64,000 bases of DNA, taken from contig CAJLFU010000004.1 in NCBI GenBank assembly GCA_905205995.1, forward strand, positions 3,186 to 67,185. Reading direction: 5' to 3'. The DNA is from an uncultured Haemophilus sp. GTDB lineage: Bacteria; Pseudomonadota; Gammaproteobacteria; Enterobacterales; Pasteurellaceae. The first letter of the stretch is position 1, and every line of letters starts with the position of its first letter. A program made the position numbers and the translations under genes. This document shows positions 42,641 through 51,786 of the stretch, piece after piece. The notes under the pieces were generated by a model. It worked only from the letters and a program-made list of their open reading frames with translations. It had not been told where the DNA came from and searched no databases.

Positions 42641-43696
42641 ATGTTATTCAAAAAAATTCGTGGTTTATTTTCAAACGATCTTTCTATCGATCTAGGTACA
42701 GCAAATACATTAATTTACGTGAAAGGCCAAGGCATCGTACTTGATGAACCTTCAGTTGTGGCAATTCGTCAAGACCGTATGGGTGCATACAAAAGTATTG
42801 CGGCAGTAGGTAAAGAAGCAAAACAAATGCTTGGTCGTACCCCAAAAAGTATCGTGGCTATTCGTCCGATGAAAGATGGTGTAATTGCTGATTTCTCTGT
42901 GACAGAGAAAATGTTGCAATACTTTATCAAACAAGTACATAGCGGCAACTTTATGCGTCCAAGCCCGCGCGTACTCGTTTGTGTACCGGCTGGTGCAACT
43001 CAAGTTGAACGTCGAGCAATCAAAGAATCAGCATTAGGTGCGGGTGCACGTGAAGTATATTTAATTGAAGAGCCAATGGCGGCTGCTATTGGTGCAAACT
43101 TGCCGGTTTCTACAGCGATTGGTTCAATGGTCATTGATATCGGTGGTGGTACCACTGAAGTAGCGGTGATTTCTTTAAACGGTATCGTCTATTCATCTTC
43201 TGTACGTATTGGTGGTGACCGTTTTGATGAAGCAATCATCTCTTATGTTCGTCGTACTTTTGGTTCCGTTATCGGTGAGCCAACTGCAGAGCGTATCAAA
43301 CATGAAATTGGTACAGCATACATTCAAGAAGGTGATGAAATTTTAGAAATGGAAGTGCACGGCCACAATCTTGCTGAGGGTGCGCCTCGTTCATTCAAAT
43401 TAACCTCTCGTGATGTGCAAGAAGCCCTTCAACAACCATTAAATGGTATTGTTGCAGCAGTGCGTACAGCGCTTGAAGAATGCCAACCAGAACACGCAGC
43501 GGATATTTTTGAACGCGGTATGGTGTTAACGGGTGGTGGTGCTTTATTACGCAACATTGATGTATTGTTATCAAAAGAATGTGGCGTACCAGCAATCATC
43601 GCAGAAGAACCATTAACTTGTGTAGCTCGTGGTGGCGGTGAAGCAATCGAAATGATTGATATGCACGGCGGCGATATTTTTAGCGACGAAATTTAA
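42641..43696 (+). CDS. mreB: MreB, actin-like rod-shape protein
   Basis: A 351-aa actin homologue with DLGTANTLIYVKG (phosphate 1), DIGGGTTEVAVIS (phosphate 2) and the C-terminal TGGGALLRN adenosine motif. It begins MLFKKIRGLFSNDLSIDLG, an amphipathic membrane-binding start. It forms membrane-bound filaments that steer the elongasome (RodA, PBP2 and MreCD). An inverted uptake-signal pair follows, so mreB may be expressed more than mreCD. Confidence 0.98.
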   Translation: MLFKKIRGLFSNDLSIDLGTANTLIYVKGQGIVLDEPSVVAIRQDRMGAYKSIAAVGKEAKQMLGRTPKSIVAIRPMKDGVIADFSVTEKMLQYFIKQVHSGNFMRPSPRVLVCVPAGATQVERRAIKESALGAGAREVYLIEEPMAAAIGANLPVSTAIGSMVIDIGGGTTEVAVISLNGIVYSSSVRIGGDRFDEAIISYVRRTFGSVIGEPTAERIKHEIGTAYIQEGDEILEMEVHGHNLAEGAPRSFKLTSRDVQEALQQPLNGIVAAVRTALEECQPEHAADIFERGMVLTGGGALLRNIDVLLSKECGVPAIIAEEPLTCVARGGGEAIEMIDMHGGDIFSDEI

Positions 43697-43703
43697 TCTC
43701 TAA

Positions 43704-43758
43704 AAGTGCGGTCAGAAAAATCGGCGTTTTTAATTCGTCTGATTTTTTGACCGCACTT
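43704..43758 (+). terminator. Inverted uptake-signal pair between mreB and mreC
   Basis: AAGTGCGGT (43704-43712) and its complement (43750-43758) can pair around a 37-nt loop, and a short T-run follows. It could attenuate transcription so that mreC and mreD receive less message than mreB. Confidence 0.6.
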
Positions 43759-43782
43759 TTCCTTTCAACCCTAGGACAGTGA

Positions 43783-44847
43783 ATGAAACCCATTTTTGGT
43801 AAAGCACCACCATTAGGTATTCGACTCGCATTAGCAGTGATTGCTTCGATGATACTCATTTTAGTTGATGGGCAAACCTCATCAATGACGAAGGCGCGTA
43901 GTGTCATGGAAACTGCCGTGGGGGGGTTATACTACCTTGCGAATGGGCCAAGAACGGTTCTAGATGGTGTATCAAGTAACTTGGTGGATACCAATAAACT
44001 GCTTATTGAAAATAAAGTATTGCGTGAGCAGTTGCGTGAGAAAAATGCCGATCTTTTATTATTGGATCAACTCAAGGTAGAAAACCAACGTCTTCGTTTA
44101 CTGCTTAATTCGCCTTTACGCACCGATGAATATAAAAAAATTGCAGAAGTTCTTACGGCTGAAACTGATGTATATCGTCAGCAAGTGGTGATCAATCAAG
44201 GTGAACGTGATGGCGCTTATGTCGGTCAGCCAGTGATTGATGAAAAAGGGATGATCGGACAGATTATATCTGTCGGCGAGAATACAAGCCGAGTATTACT
44301 TTTGACCGATGTGACCCATTCTATTCCTGTGCAGGTTTTACGTAATGATGTGCGCGTGATCGCGAGTGGTACAGGGCACTCAGATGAACTTACCTTAGAT
44401 AACGTGCCTCGTTCCGTGGATATTGAAAAAGGCGATTTATTGGTGACTTCAGGTTTGGGTGGTCGTTTTGTGGAGGGCTATCCTGTGGCTGTTGTGCAAA
44501 GTGTTTCTCGTGATGGCTCAAATTACTTTGCAACGGTGAAAGCGAAACCTTTGGCTGAGTTAGATCGTTTACGTTATTTGCTTTTACTTTGGCCGAGCAA
44601 TCTTGATATGTCGAAAGTCAAATCCATGTCACCTGAAGAAGTGCGTCGCCTTGTACAGCAACGTTTAGAAAGTCAAGCTAATGAAGCAACTCATTCAGTG
44701 AGTAAAACCAAAATTACAGATGATCAAGAGGATGGAGCACAGCCGCATATAGGAAAAGAAATTGTGGAGCCTGACATTCCGACCACAATGCCTCAACAAG
44801 AGGAACCCATTTCTCCGGATCAGCAACAACATAGGGAAGAAGACTAA
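43783..44847 (+). CDS. mreC: MreC, rod-shape scaffold protein
   Basis: 354 aa with a short cytoplasmic start, a membrane helix (about residues 12-30), a coiled coil (about 65-110, LIENKVLREQLREKNADLLLLDQLKVENQRLR) and the two-barrel periplasmic domain containing DGAYVGQPVIDEKGMIGQI and GLGGRFVEGYPV. A Gln- and acid-rich tail of about 60 residues (PQQEEPISPDQQQHREED) is longer than in many relatives. It activates PBP2 in the elongasome. Its stop overlaps the mreD start by 1 nt. Confidence 0.97.
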   Translation: MKPIFGKAPPLGIRLALAVIASMILILVDGQTSSMTKARSVMETAVGGLYYLANGPRTVLDGVSSNLVDTNKLLIENKVLREQLREKNADLLLLDQLKVENQRLRLLLNSPLRTDEYKKIAEVLTAETDVYRQQVVINQGERDGAYVGQPVIDEKGMIGQIISVGENTSRVLLLTDVTHSIPVQVLRNDVRVIASGTGHSDELTLDNVPRSVDIEKGDLLVTSGLGGRFVEGYPVAVVQSVSRDGSNYFATVKAKPLAELDRLRYLLLLWPSNLDMSKVKSMSPEEVRRLVQQRLESQANEATHSVSKTKITDDQEDGAQPHIGKEIVEPDIPTTMPQQEEPISPDQQQHREED

Positions 44848-45335
44848 TGCAAGGGCGTTTTATTTTTCAATGGGCGACCATTTTATGCTTCTTTGTTGTG
44901 GCATTAATTATGGAATTAGCCCCATGGCCAGCAGGCTTTCAAGCGTTTAAACCCTCTTGGTTGGTTTTAGTTTTGCTTTATTGGACGCTTGCGTTACCCG
45001 ATAGAGTAAGCATTGGTTGGGCATTTTTACTCGGGGTTTTATGGGATATCGTGCTAGGCTCTATTCTTGGGGTTCATGCACTAGTGCTTTCTGTCGCCTT
45101 TTATTTTGTTTCCAAATATTACTTAATTTTGCGCAACCTTTCTCTTTGGTTCCAAAGTTTATTGGTACTTCTTTTCGTTTTTGCGATTCGAGTGGCTATT
45201 TTCTTGGTTGAATTCTCTTTGCATGGGGCATTTTTCAACTGGCAGGAAATCTTTGGTGCCATCGCATCAGGTGTGTTATGGCCATGGGTTTTCTTATTGA
45301 TGCGTACTGCACGTCGAAGAGTCGGATTGCATTAA
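44847..45335 (+). CDS. mreD: MreD, rod-shape membrane protein
   Basis: 162 aa with five predicted helices. The family block FKPSWLVLVLLYWTLALPDRVSIGWAFLLGVLWDIVLGSILG is present, including the conserved Trp-Asp. The fold resembles S-components of ECF transporters. It forms a complex with MreC. A bidirectional hairpin directly follows. Confidence 0.96.
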   Translation: MQGRFIFQWATILCFFVVALIMELAPWPAGFQAFKPSWLVLVLLYWTLALPDRVSIGWAFLLGVLWDIVLGSILGVHALVLSVAFYFVSKYYLILRNLSLWFQSLLVLLFVFAIRVAIFLVEFSLHGAFFNWQEIFGAIASGVLWPWVFLLMRTARRRVGLH

Positions 45336-45342
45336 TCATAAA

Positions 45343-45378
45343 AAAAGCTGATGAAGAGGTTCATCAGCTTTTCTTTTT
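45343..45378. terminator. Bidirectional terminator between mreD and rhlB
   Basis: AAAAGCTGATGA (45343-45354) and TCATCAGCTTTT (45361-45372) form a 12-bp stem with a 6-nt loop and A/T tracts on both sides, between convergent genes. Confidence 0.92.
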
Positions 45379-46636
45379 AGTTTTTACGACGATAGTTTGT
45401 TTTTCTTGCTGTAGTATTTCGCATTTGAGGCGCAGGATTGCGTTTTAAACGATAAGGTTTTGGAATATCACTAATCAATGAATTCGGGTCATATTGGCTG
45501 ACCGGAATAGAATGACCAATGTATTCTTCAATTGCCGGTAAATTCATCGCATATTCTTCACAAGCAAAGCTGATAGACACACCACTTTCACCTGCTCGAC
45601 CAGTACGACCAATACGGTGAACGTAATCTTCTCGGTCATCGGGTAGATCAAAGTTAAACACATGAGTCACGTCTGAAATATGTAACCCTCGCGCTGCAAC
45701 ATCGGTTGCAATGAGAATATCGAGCTCACCATCGGTAAATTGTTTGAGCAATGAAAGACGTTTTTTCTGTGCCACATCACCCGTGAGCAATCCCACTCGA
45801 TGACCATCTGCGGCTAAATAACCCCAAATTTCTTCACATTTATGTTTAGTATTTGCAAAGACAATACAGCGCTCGGGCCATTCCTCTTCCATTAACGTGA
45901 GTAAGAGAGGGATTTTGTCTTCATTTGACGGATAGAAGAGTTCCTCTTTAATTTGATGCCCCGTTTTTTGTTCTGGTTCAATTTCAATGTATTCTGGGGA
46001 ATTCATATCTTCAAAGGCAAGTTCACGCACTTTGTAAGAGAGCGTAGCTGAAAAGAGCATGGTGAGGCGTTCTTGCGGAGAAGGACACTTGCGTAATAAA
46101 TAACGAATATCACGAATGAAACCTAAATCAAACATGCGATCCGCTTCATCTAGTACCACAACTTGAATGTCATCTAAACGAATAATGCCTTGTTTGACAT
46201 AATCGATCACACGGCCAGTAGTACCAATTAAAATATCTACACCGGCTTCGATAGCTTTGAGCTGTTTATCATAGCCATCACCACCATAAGCAAGTGCAGT
46301 TCGTAATCCACTTGTTTTAGCTAATAATTCAGCATCATTATTAATTTGTACTGCCAGTTCACGGGTTGGTGCAAGAATTAATGCACGAGGTTGATTGGTA
46401 GCAAAATCAGGTTGATGTGTTAATAAGTGATGAAATGTTGCCGTTAAAAATGCCATCGTTTTACCCGTACCGGTTTGTGCTTGGCCAGCAACATCTTTTC
46501 CTTGTAAGGTAATCGGCAATGATAACGCTTGAATTGGGGTGCAATATTCAAATCCCTTATCTTGTAGGGCTTTTTGTACGATAGGATGTAATGGAAGATC
46601 AGCAAATCGCTGCTGACTTAAATAATTTTCTTGCAT
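45377..46636 (-). CDS. rhlB: RhlB, DEAD-box RNA helicase
   Basis: A 419-aa helicase very close in pattern to E. coli RhlB: FADLPLHPIVQKALQDKGF with the Q motif CTPIQALSLP, AQTGTGKT, PTRELA, LDEADRMFDLGFI, SATLS, FANTKHKCEEIWGYLAADG and HRIGRTGRAG. The C-terminus is short and basic (RKTNYRRKN). RhlB unwinds RNA for RNase E and PNPase in the degradosome. The close match in the post-core region favours RhlB over SrmB or RhlE. Confidence 0.95.
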   Translation of the reverse strand: MQENYLSQQRFADLPLHPIVQKALQDKGFEYCTPIQALSLPITLQGKDVAGQAQTGTGKTMAFLTATFHHLLTHQPDFATNQPRALILAPTRELAVQINNDAELLAKTSGLRTALAYGGDGYDKQLKAIEAGVDILIGTTGRVIDYVKQGIIRLDDIQVVVLDEADRMFDLGFIRDIRYLLRKCPSPQERLTMLFSATLSYKVRELAFEDMNSPEYIEIEPEQKTGHQIKEELFYPSNEDKIPLLLTLMEEEWPERCIVFANTKHKCEEIWGYLAADGHRVGLLTGDVAQKKRLSLLKQFTDGELDILIATDVAARGLHISDVTHVFNFDLPDDREDYVHRIGRTGRAGESGVSISFACEEYAMNLPAIEEYIGHSIPVSQYDPNSLISDIPKPYRLKRNPAPQMRNTTARKTNYRRKN

Positions 46637-46725
46637 GATAAATAATAGTTCTCAGAAATAAATGGGGCTAAGGATAGCACGAAGTCGGAAAAATATCCTT
46701 AAAAATAAAACGTTTATTAACAGGT

Positions 46726-47007
46726 TTAAGATTGGGATTGAGCAGATTGGGTTCGTGCCCATTTTCTTGCAATATAGCTACAAGTTGGGTGCAATGTCAG
46801 CTTTTTAGCCTGGATAAAATGAATTAAGGCTTGATAGAGTTTGTCTGCCACACCTTGTCCACGAAGAGAATCATCAACAAACGTATGATTAGCATTAATG
46901 GTATCGGGTGTTTCATAAAAATAGGTGAGTTTCGCGATTTTCTTGCCTTGTTCATCGAGTAAGAAAAACTCGCCCTGTTCACCATTATCATGATGCTGAA
47001 GACTCAT
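46726..47007 (-). CDS. Small GNAT-fold acetyltransferase-like protein
   Basis: 93 aa from the ATG at 47007, which overlaps the yacG stop (ATGA) and has GGAG 7 nt upstream; an ATG four codons earlier is less well placed. The motif VDDSLRGQGVADKLYQALIHFIQAKKLTLHPTCSY matches the short YjdJ/NATD1 branch of GNAT proteins, whose acetyl-CoA loop is RGQGVA. Substrate unknown. It closes the coaE-yacG-GNAT unit. Confidence 0.85.
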   Translation of the reverse strand: MSLQHHDNGEQGEFFLLDEQGKKIAKLTYFYETPDTINANHTFVDDSLRGQGVADKLYQALIHFIQAKKLTLHPTCSYIARKWARTQSAQSQS

Positions 47008-47210
47008 TTGATACTCCATTCATCACTGAGATTGGGATCCATGGCAAAATCAGCAGTATCACTTGGAATCGCTTTTTCTTCTGCAGCCCATTCACCTAAA
47101 TCAATGAGTTGGCAACGTTTGCTACAAAAAGGGCGAAATTGACTTTCCTGAGTCCAAGGTACGGGCTTTTGGCATGTCGGGCAGGGTACTTCAAAAATTT
47201 CATCAGACAT
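47004..47210 (-). CDS. yacG: YacG, DNA gyrase inhibitor zinc protein
   Basis: 68 aa from the ATG at 47210, with a zinc finger of the pattern VPCPTCQKPVPW...FRPFCSKRCQLIDLGEWA (four Cys). In E. coli YacG binds GyrB and blocks gyrase from binding DNA. The start overlaps the coaE stop by 8 nt, as in many gamma-proteobacteria where yacG follows coaE and pilBCD. Confidence 0.95.
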   Translation of the reverse strand: MSDEIFEVPCPTCQKPVPWTQESQFRPFCSKRCQLIDLGEWAAEEKAIPSDTADFAMDPNLSDEWSIK

Positions 47211-47823
47211 TTTTCTTTCTCGATTCACTTAAATAAAATTGGTGCAATTCTAGCACTTTTTGTTTTAAGTGCGGTAAGTTTTCAGGCAATTTTGCATCAT
47301 TTGAAATAATATCATCCGCCCATTTTAAACGTTCTTCACGGCTGACTTGTGCATTCATAATAGCTTGAATTTGCTGAATATTATTATGATCTCTCGATGA
47401 CGCACGAGCCAGCTGAGTTTCAGGTTTTGCATCGACAACAAGTATGCGGTCGCAAAGCGTGGTAAGCTTATTTTCAATGAGCAGTGGGACGACAAATAAC
47501 GTATAAGGAGCGCTCTGACTGTTTAACTGTGCCAACATTCTTTCGCGAATAGCGGGATGTAATAAATGATTGAGCCAGTTTTTCTCATTTTCGTCTGCAA
47601 ATACTTTTTTTCGTAGCTCGGCCCGATTTAATTCGCCTTCTTCAGTCAAAATCGATTTACCAAAGTGCTCAGCAATTTGAGCAAGTAGCGGCGAGCCTTT
47701 TTCAACCACTTCTCTTGCCACCATATCGGCATCAACAATGGGGACACCAAGTTCAACAAAGAGATTTGCAATCGTGCTTTTTCCACTGCCAATACCGCCA
47801 GTGAGGCCCACAATATAAGTCAT
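47203..47823 (-). CDS. coaE: Dephospho-CoA kinase
   Basis: 206 aa with P-loop GLTGGIGSGKST (residues 6-17), the conserved DADMVAREVVEKG and HPAIRERM. It phosphorylates the ribose of dephospho-CoA, the last step of CoA synthesis. It sits 86 nt after pilD and overlaps yacG. The pilABCD-coaE-yacG order is common in this family. Confidence 0.97.
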   Translation of the reverse strand: MTYIVGLTGGIGSGKSTIANLFVELGVPIVDADMVAREVVEKGSPLLAQIAEHFGKSILTEEGELNRAELRKKVFADENEKNWLNHLLHPAIRERMLAQLNSQSAPYTLFVVPLLIENKLTTLCDRILVVDAKPETQLARASSRDHNNIQQIQAIMNAQVSREERLKWADDIISNDAKLPENLPHLKQKVLELHQFYLSESRKKNV

Positions 47824-47909
47824 AATATTCCTTGCTATTTGATTTAGGGGGGATGTTTTACATCTATCCCTTAAATATTATATTTTCCAATGTTGCCAAT
47901 ATATTACAT

Positions 47910-48587
47910 TTATAGGGTTATTGCACTGGTGATGATTAAAGATAAACAAAGAAAGGGCGCGAAAGGTAAAACAGGTTTACGAGAAATCCAATAGACTATG
48001 ATGCCTAATAGACAGGTAATGAATAAAAAAAGTGGTAAGTATTCGATGGTGAGATAAGTACCGATTCCTAAAGCGAGCCAATAATCGCCACGGCCTAAAG
48101 CTTCCTTCTTATAAAAACATTTAGACAAATGATAGATAATATAAAAAACACCGAAAAAACTAACCGCACTTTCTAAACTTTGAGAAAGCGTCAGAATTGA
48201 AAATTCTTGATGTGCGCCGAATAAACCCAGGAAAAATAAAAGTAGACAAGGTGTCGGTGAAATCAGTTGATAATGCCAGTCTAGCCAACTGATAACAAAA
48301 AGTAGACTAAGCATAATCGCGAGCCATAAAGTAAATAATTCATTTTGTAGAAAGTAATAGAGCACAGCAAAACAGAGTCCAAACCCTAAAAAATAAAGGA
48401 AAATATGACCGCACTTTTGAGATTGAATTGCTGCTTTTTCGCTATGGAAAATAGGCCTGTTTTCAGGATAAAGTTCGATATAGTTCTGATAAATTTCTTG
48501 TTGGAGATTGGGGATAAAACGATCAATATAAAGCCAAACAAAGATACCCGCTAAACCACCCAATAAGAAAAAGGCTAATATCATCAT
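47910..48587 (-). CDS. pilD: PilD, prepilin peptidase
   Basis: A 225-aa membrane aspartyl protease with about seven helices. The catalytic aspartates are in SWLDWHYQLISP and the GxGD-like ALGRGDYWLALGIG. It cleaves the leader of PilA and other prepilins. The N-terminal region lacks the four-Cys zinc motif and is shorter than PilD of Pseudomonas. It follows pilC with a 4-nt overlap and is the last gene of the pilABCD competence operon. Confidence 0.93.
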   Translation of the reverse strand: MMILAFFLLGGLAGIFVWLYIDRFIPNLQQEIYQNYIELYPENRPIFHSEKAAIQSQKCGHIFLYFLGFGLCFAVLYYFLQNELFTLWLAIMLSLLFVISWLDWHYQLISPTPCLLLFFLGLFGAHQEFSILTLSQSLESAVSFFGVFYIIYHLSKCFYKKEALGRGDYWLALGIGTYLTIEYLPLFLFITCLLGIIVYWISRKPVLPFAPFLCLSLIITSAITL

Positions 48588-49807
48588 TGGATTACGGATC
48601 CCATATTAAAAATCGGCAGATACATGCCCATCATAATAATACCGATTAAACTACCAATGATGAGCATCATTAAAGGCTCTAAAAGTTGGGAAAGTAAATC
48701 AATTTGATGATTGAGCTTTTCTTGATAGTTATCAGCAATATGACGCAACATCAACGCAAGTTTTCCACTTTTCTCTCCAATTTGTAGCATTTGTTGAGCT
48801 TCCATTGGGAAAAGATGACTACTGACGCTTTCAGAAAAAGGGTAACCTTGAGAAACCCATTGTAAAATTGACCGCACTTCTTGTTGTAGCAGGATATCGC
48901 CTTTTAAGGTACGTTGTGTTTGCCAGGTTTGTTGTCTGGGAAGGAAGCTATTTAACGCAGGCGTTAATGCCACTCCGGATTGAAGCATTAATTGGAGGTT
49001 ATGGCTAAAACTGATTAGGCGAGAAAGGCAAATGATATTGCCCCAAATTGGCATGCGACTAATTAGTGCATTCTTTTTTTGATTCAGCCAAAGAGAATGT
49101 TTTAATGCCATCTTCAACATAAAAATAGCGAAAGTGCAGGCAATCATTAACGCAATAAAATGATGTTGTAGAAATTGAGACATCGCTAATAATACGGCAG
49201 TTAATGTAGGCAATTCAGCTGAGTTTTCACCATACATTTCAGCAAATTGTGGAACAACGAAGAGTAATAAAATCAACGTAAGTGAAAGCGAAATACCTAA
49301 TACCATGGCAGGATAAAGCATAATTTTTTGCAATTTGCGTTGAAGCGTTAATGATTGCGTTCGACGTTCTGCAATTTTGGTGCATACCTCTGCCAGTTTT
49401 CCTGTCATTTCTCCCACTTGAATGAGTTGAATTTCTTGAAAATTTAAATACTTTCCTTGTATTTCCAAGCTTTGTGAAAACGGAAGACCACTTTCAATTA
49501 ATTCAATTAAGGCACCAAGCCACTGATGCAAACCCAATTGTGTGCAGTTGTCTTGTAAAATATGTAATACATTTTTTAATGGAATGGCTGAGCTGAGTAA
49601 TGTAGCCAGTTGATTCAATAAAGCACTGATTTCTGCATTTTTAGGTTTCTGATTAAGTTGCCAATCTTGTCGTAAACGAATTTGGCTAAAACCTTTTGCG
49701 ATTAATTGAAATTGTGCAGCTTGTTTAGATTGAGCAACAAGGCTACCTTTTTGCCATTGTTGCCGCTGATCATAGGCTTGGAAATAAAAGAGCTTTTGCT
49801 TTGCCAT
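48584..49807 (-). CDS. pilC: PilC, type IV pilus inner-membrane platform protein
   Basis: 407 aa of the GspF/PilC family with two repeated halves: LLNQLATLLSSAIPLKNVLHIL and LMLQSGVALTPALNSF as cytoplasmic repeats, and three or four helices including the C-terminal PLMMLIIGSLIGIIMMGMYLPIF. It is the platform on which PilB acts to assemble the transformation pilus. It starts 8 nt after the pilB stop. Confidence 0.96.
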   Translation of the reverse strand: MAKQKLFYFQAYDQRQQWQKGSLVAQSKQAAQFQLIAKGFSQIRLRQDWQLNQKPKNAEISALLNQLATLLSSAIPLKNVLHILQDNCTQLGLHQWLGALIELIESGLPFSQSLEIQGKYLNFQEIQLIQVGEMTGKLAEVCTKIAERRTQSLTLQRKLQKIMLYPAMVLGISLSLTLILLLFVVPQFAEMYGENSAELPTLTAVLLAMSQFLQHHFIALMIACTFAIFMLKMALKHSLWLNQKKNALISRMPIWGNIICLSRLISFSHNLQLMLQSGVALTPALNSFLPRQQTWQTQRTLKGDILLQQEVRSILQWVSQGYPFSESVSSHLFPMEAQQMLQIGEKSGKLALMLRHIADNYQEKLNHQIDLLSQLLEPLMMLIIGSLIGIIMMGMYLPIFNMGSVIQ

Positions 49808-49815
49808 AGTGATAC

Positions 49816-51195
49816 CTATTTTTTACCTAACACACGTTGAATTTCGGTGAGATCGGTGATGTTATCTTTTACTTTTTCTAACGCGCTTTGATAAAGTGAA
49901 TCGAAATCAGTTTGGTAACAGTTATTTTCGCATTGTAAAAATTGATATACCCCAATACGCCCTCGATATCCCTGATGACAATCGCAAGAATCACTAAAAT
50001 ATTGACCGCACTTTAAGCAACGTTTACGCACCAATCGCTGTGCGATAACTAATAAGAGACTATTTTCAATTTCATGAGCTTGAATGCCTAATTGCTGTAA
50101 GCGCGAAATGGCTGAGATGGCATCATTGGTATGTAAGGTAGAAAGCACTAAATGGCCGGTTTGAGCGGCTCTTAATGCCATTAATGCACTTTCTTCATCT
50201 CGAATTTCACCAAGCATAATAATGTCGGGATCTTGCCGTAAAAATGTACGAAGTAATCGGCTAAAATCTAAACCGATTTGTGGATTTACTTGAGTTTGAA
50301 TGATGCCTTCTAATTCAATTTCAACGGGATCCTCTGCTGTCATAATGTGTTTATCTGGCGTATTGAGCCATTGAAGTGCGGTATAAAGTGAGATACTTTT
50401 TCCACTTCCAGTTGGTCCAGTCACCAGGATTAAACCTTGCGGTTGGCTGAGTGCATGTTGAAATTGACTTTGTTGGTTTTGTGTCATACCCAACTCAGCA
50501 AAACTTAGTTGGACAGGTTTATTTTGTTGTAATCGTAATACTGCTTTTTCTCCCCAATGCGTGGGCAAGGTAGAAAGGCGGAAATCTAAAATATCGGAGA
50601 ACGTCGTTTTGAATTGAAAGCGGCCATCTTGTGGTAGCCGAGTTTCACTGATATCCAGTTTGGCTAAGAGTTTTAAACGAGAAATCACACGATTGGCGAG
50701 TGATTTACTGATAATCGGCTGCGGTTGGAGTACGCCATCAATACGTAAACGAATTAATAGCCCATTTGGCTGAGTTTCTAAATGAATATCGGAGGCATTT
50801 TTTTGCAGGGCGGTTTCAAAAATACTGTTTAATAATTGAATAACGGGTTCATCTTCATTGGATAAATTAGCCGTGTTTTCGTCTTCTGAATGATGATAAA
50901 ACGTCGTTTGCTCTTCTATTTGATTGGCTTTAGGTGCAAGGGATTGTAAAAGTTGTTTAAGTTGGGCCGTTTCAAATAAAATCGGTTCAACCAATTTTCC
51001 ACTTAAAAAAGCAAAGGTTTCACAAGCCGCAAGATTATTCAGTGAATCTACTGCAAGCCATAAATGGTGTTCATCTTCTTTAAGGGGGAGCGCAAAGTAA
51101 CGTAACAGCAATGCTTGTTGCTGTTGGTTTTGTTGCCAATATTGTGGCGAGATATGATAAATCTCGCCATTTTTTGCGATTGCTTGATAGGCCAT
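49816..51195 (-). CDS. pilB: PilB, type IV pilus assembly ATPase
   Basis: 459 aa. The GspE N-domain is short. The ATPase core has Walker A GPTGSGKSIS, an Asp box, Walker B (PDIIMLGEIRDEESA) and a His box (TGHLVLSTLHTNDA). Near the C-terminus a zinc element KRCLKCGQYFSDSCDC is present. It powers pilus extension for DNA uptake. It is shorter than PilB of Pseudomonas (about 565 aa) because the N-terminal domain is reduced, as in H. influenzae. Confidence 0.96.
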   Translation of the reverse strand: MAYQAIAKNGEIYHISPQYWQQNQQQQALLLRYFALPLKEDEHHLWLAVDSLNNLAACETFAFLSGKLVEPILFETAQLKQLLQSLAPKANQIEEQTTFYHHSEDENTANLSNEDEPVIQLLNSIFETALQKNASDIHLETQPNGLLIRLRIDGVLQPQPIISKSLANRVISRLKLLAKLDISETRLPQDGRFQFKTTFSDILDFRLSTLPTHWGEKAVLRLQQNKPVQLSFAELGMTQNQQSQFQHALSQPQGLILVTGPTGSGKSISLYTALQWLNTPDKHIMTAEDPVEIELEGIIQTQVNPQIGLDFSRLLRTFLRQDPDIIMLGEIRDEESALMALRAAQTGHLVLSTLHTNDAISAISRLQQLGIQAHEIENSLLLVIAQRLVRKRCLKCGQYFSDSCDCHQGYRGRIGVYQFLQCENNCYQTDFDSLYQSALEKVKDNITDLTEIQRVLGKK

Positions 51196-51201
51196 GTTTC
51201 G

Positions 51202-51645
51202 CTATTTGGTAGGAGAGCAGAAGCCCGCAGGGAATAAATCCGCATTGCTTGGGCAAGCGGTTGTCCAAGTGACACCTGATGAGGTTGAGCCTGTCGCTGT
51301 TAAAGAATAACTGATCCCATCCAATGCACCATTTCCTGTTACCGTAATAACTCCCGATTTCGTGGTAATGGATTTAACATAGCCTTTTGCAGTAGTGATG
51401 TCTGCTGCAATGCCATTTGAACCACCAGAACAGTTTGTTGGGGCATTGGTGCTATAGACACATAACTCCACATCAGATTTATAAGGTGCCGAAGCTTGCA
51501 ACAATTCGGAGATGGCCGCTTTTTTGGTATAATTTTGATAAGACGGAATGGCGATCGTCGCGAGAATAGCAATAATCGCAATCACGATCATCAATTCAAT
51601 TAACGTAAAACCTTTATGCAAAGGTTTAGAAAAAGTGAGTTTCAT
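51202..51645 (-). CDS. pilA: PilA, type IV pilin
   Basis: 147 aa from the ATG at 51645 (AAAGGAAA upstream). The leader ends KPLHKG and is cut by PilD before the Phe of FTLIELMIVIAIIAILATIAIPSYQNYTKKAA, with Glu5 of the mature protein present. Cysteines near the C-terminus (TTACPSNADLFPAGFC) form the disulfide loop. It is the major pilin of the competence pilus. An upstream in-frame start would add 38 residues over the CRP-S region and is rejected. Confidence 0.97.
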   Translation of the reverse strand: MKLTFSKPLHKGFTLIELMIVIAIIAILATIAIPSYQNYTKKAAISELLQASAPYKSDVELCVYSTNAPTNCSGGSNGIAADITTAKGYVKSITTKSGVITVTGNGALDGISYSLTATGSTSSGVTWTTACPSNADLFPAGFCSPTK

Positions 51646-51739
51646 TAAATTAATTTCCTTTTGGTTGAATAAAAAAATGCCAGAATTGGCTGCAACATTG
51701 TGTAAAAGGGAAAAATGAAAGTAAAACTGACCGCACTTC

Positions 51740-51761
51740 TTTTGCGATCGAGATCGCAAAA
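51740..51761. promoter_or_regulatory. CRP-S (Sxy-dependent) competence site
   Basis: TTTTGCGATC, then two bases, then GATCGCAAAA: a perfect 22-bp palindrome of the CRP-S type, in which the C6 and G17 positions make CRP depend on Sxy. It lies about 105 nt upstream of the pilA start and 26 nt upstream of ampD, and should switch on pilABCD during competence. It could also touch ampD. Confidence 0.93.
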
Positions 51762-51786
51762 ATGAAATTTAATCGCAGAAAAACAG

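Noticed and set aside
51646..51759. Longer PilA start with 38 extra residues
   Set aside because: The extra part would be translated across the CRP-S and promoter region and would place the prepilin leader far from the N-terminus, which PilD processing does not allow.
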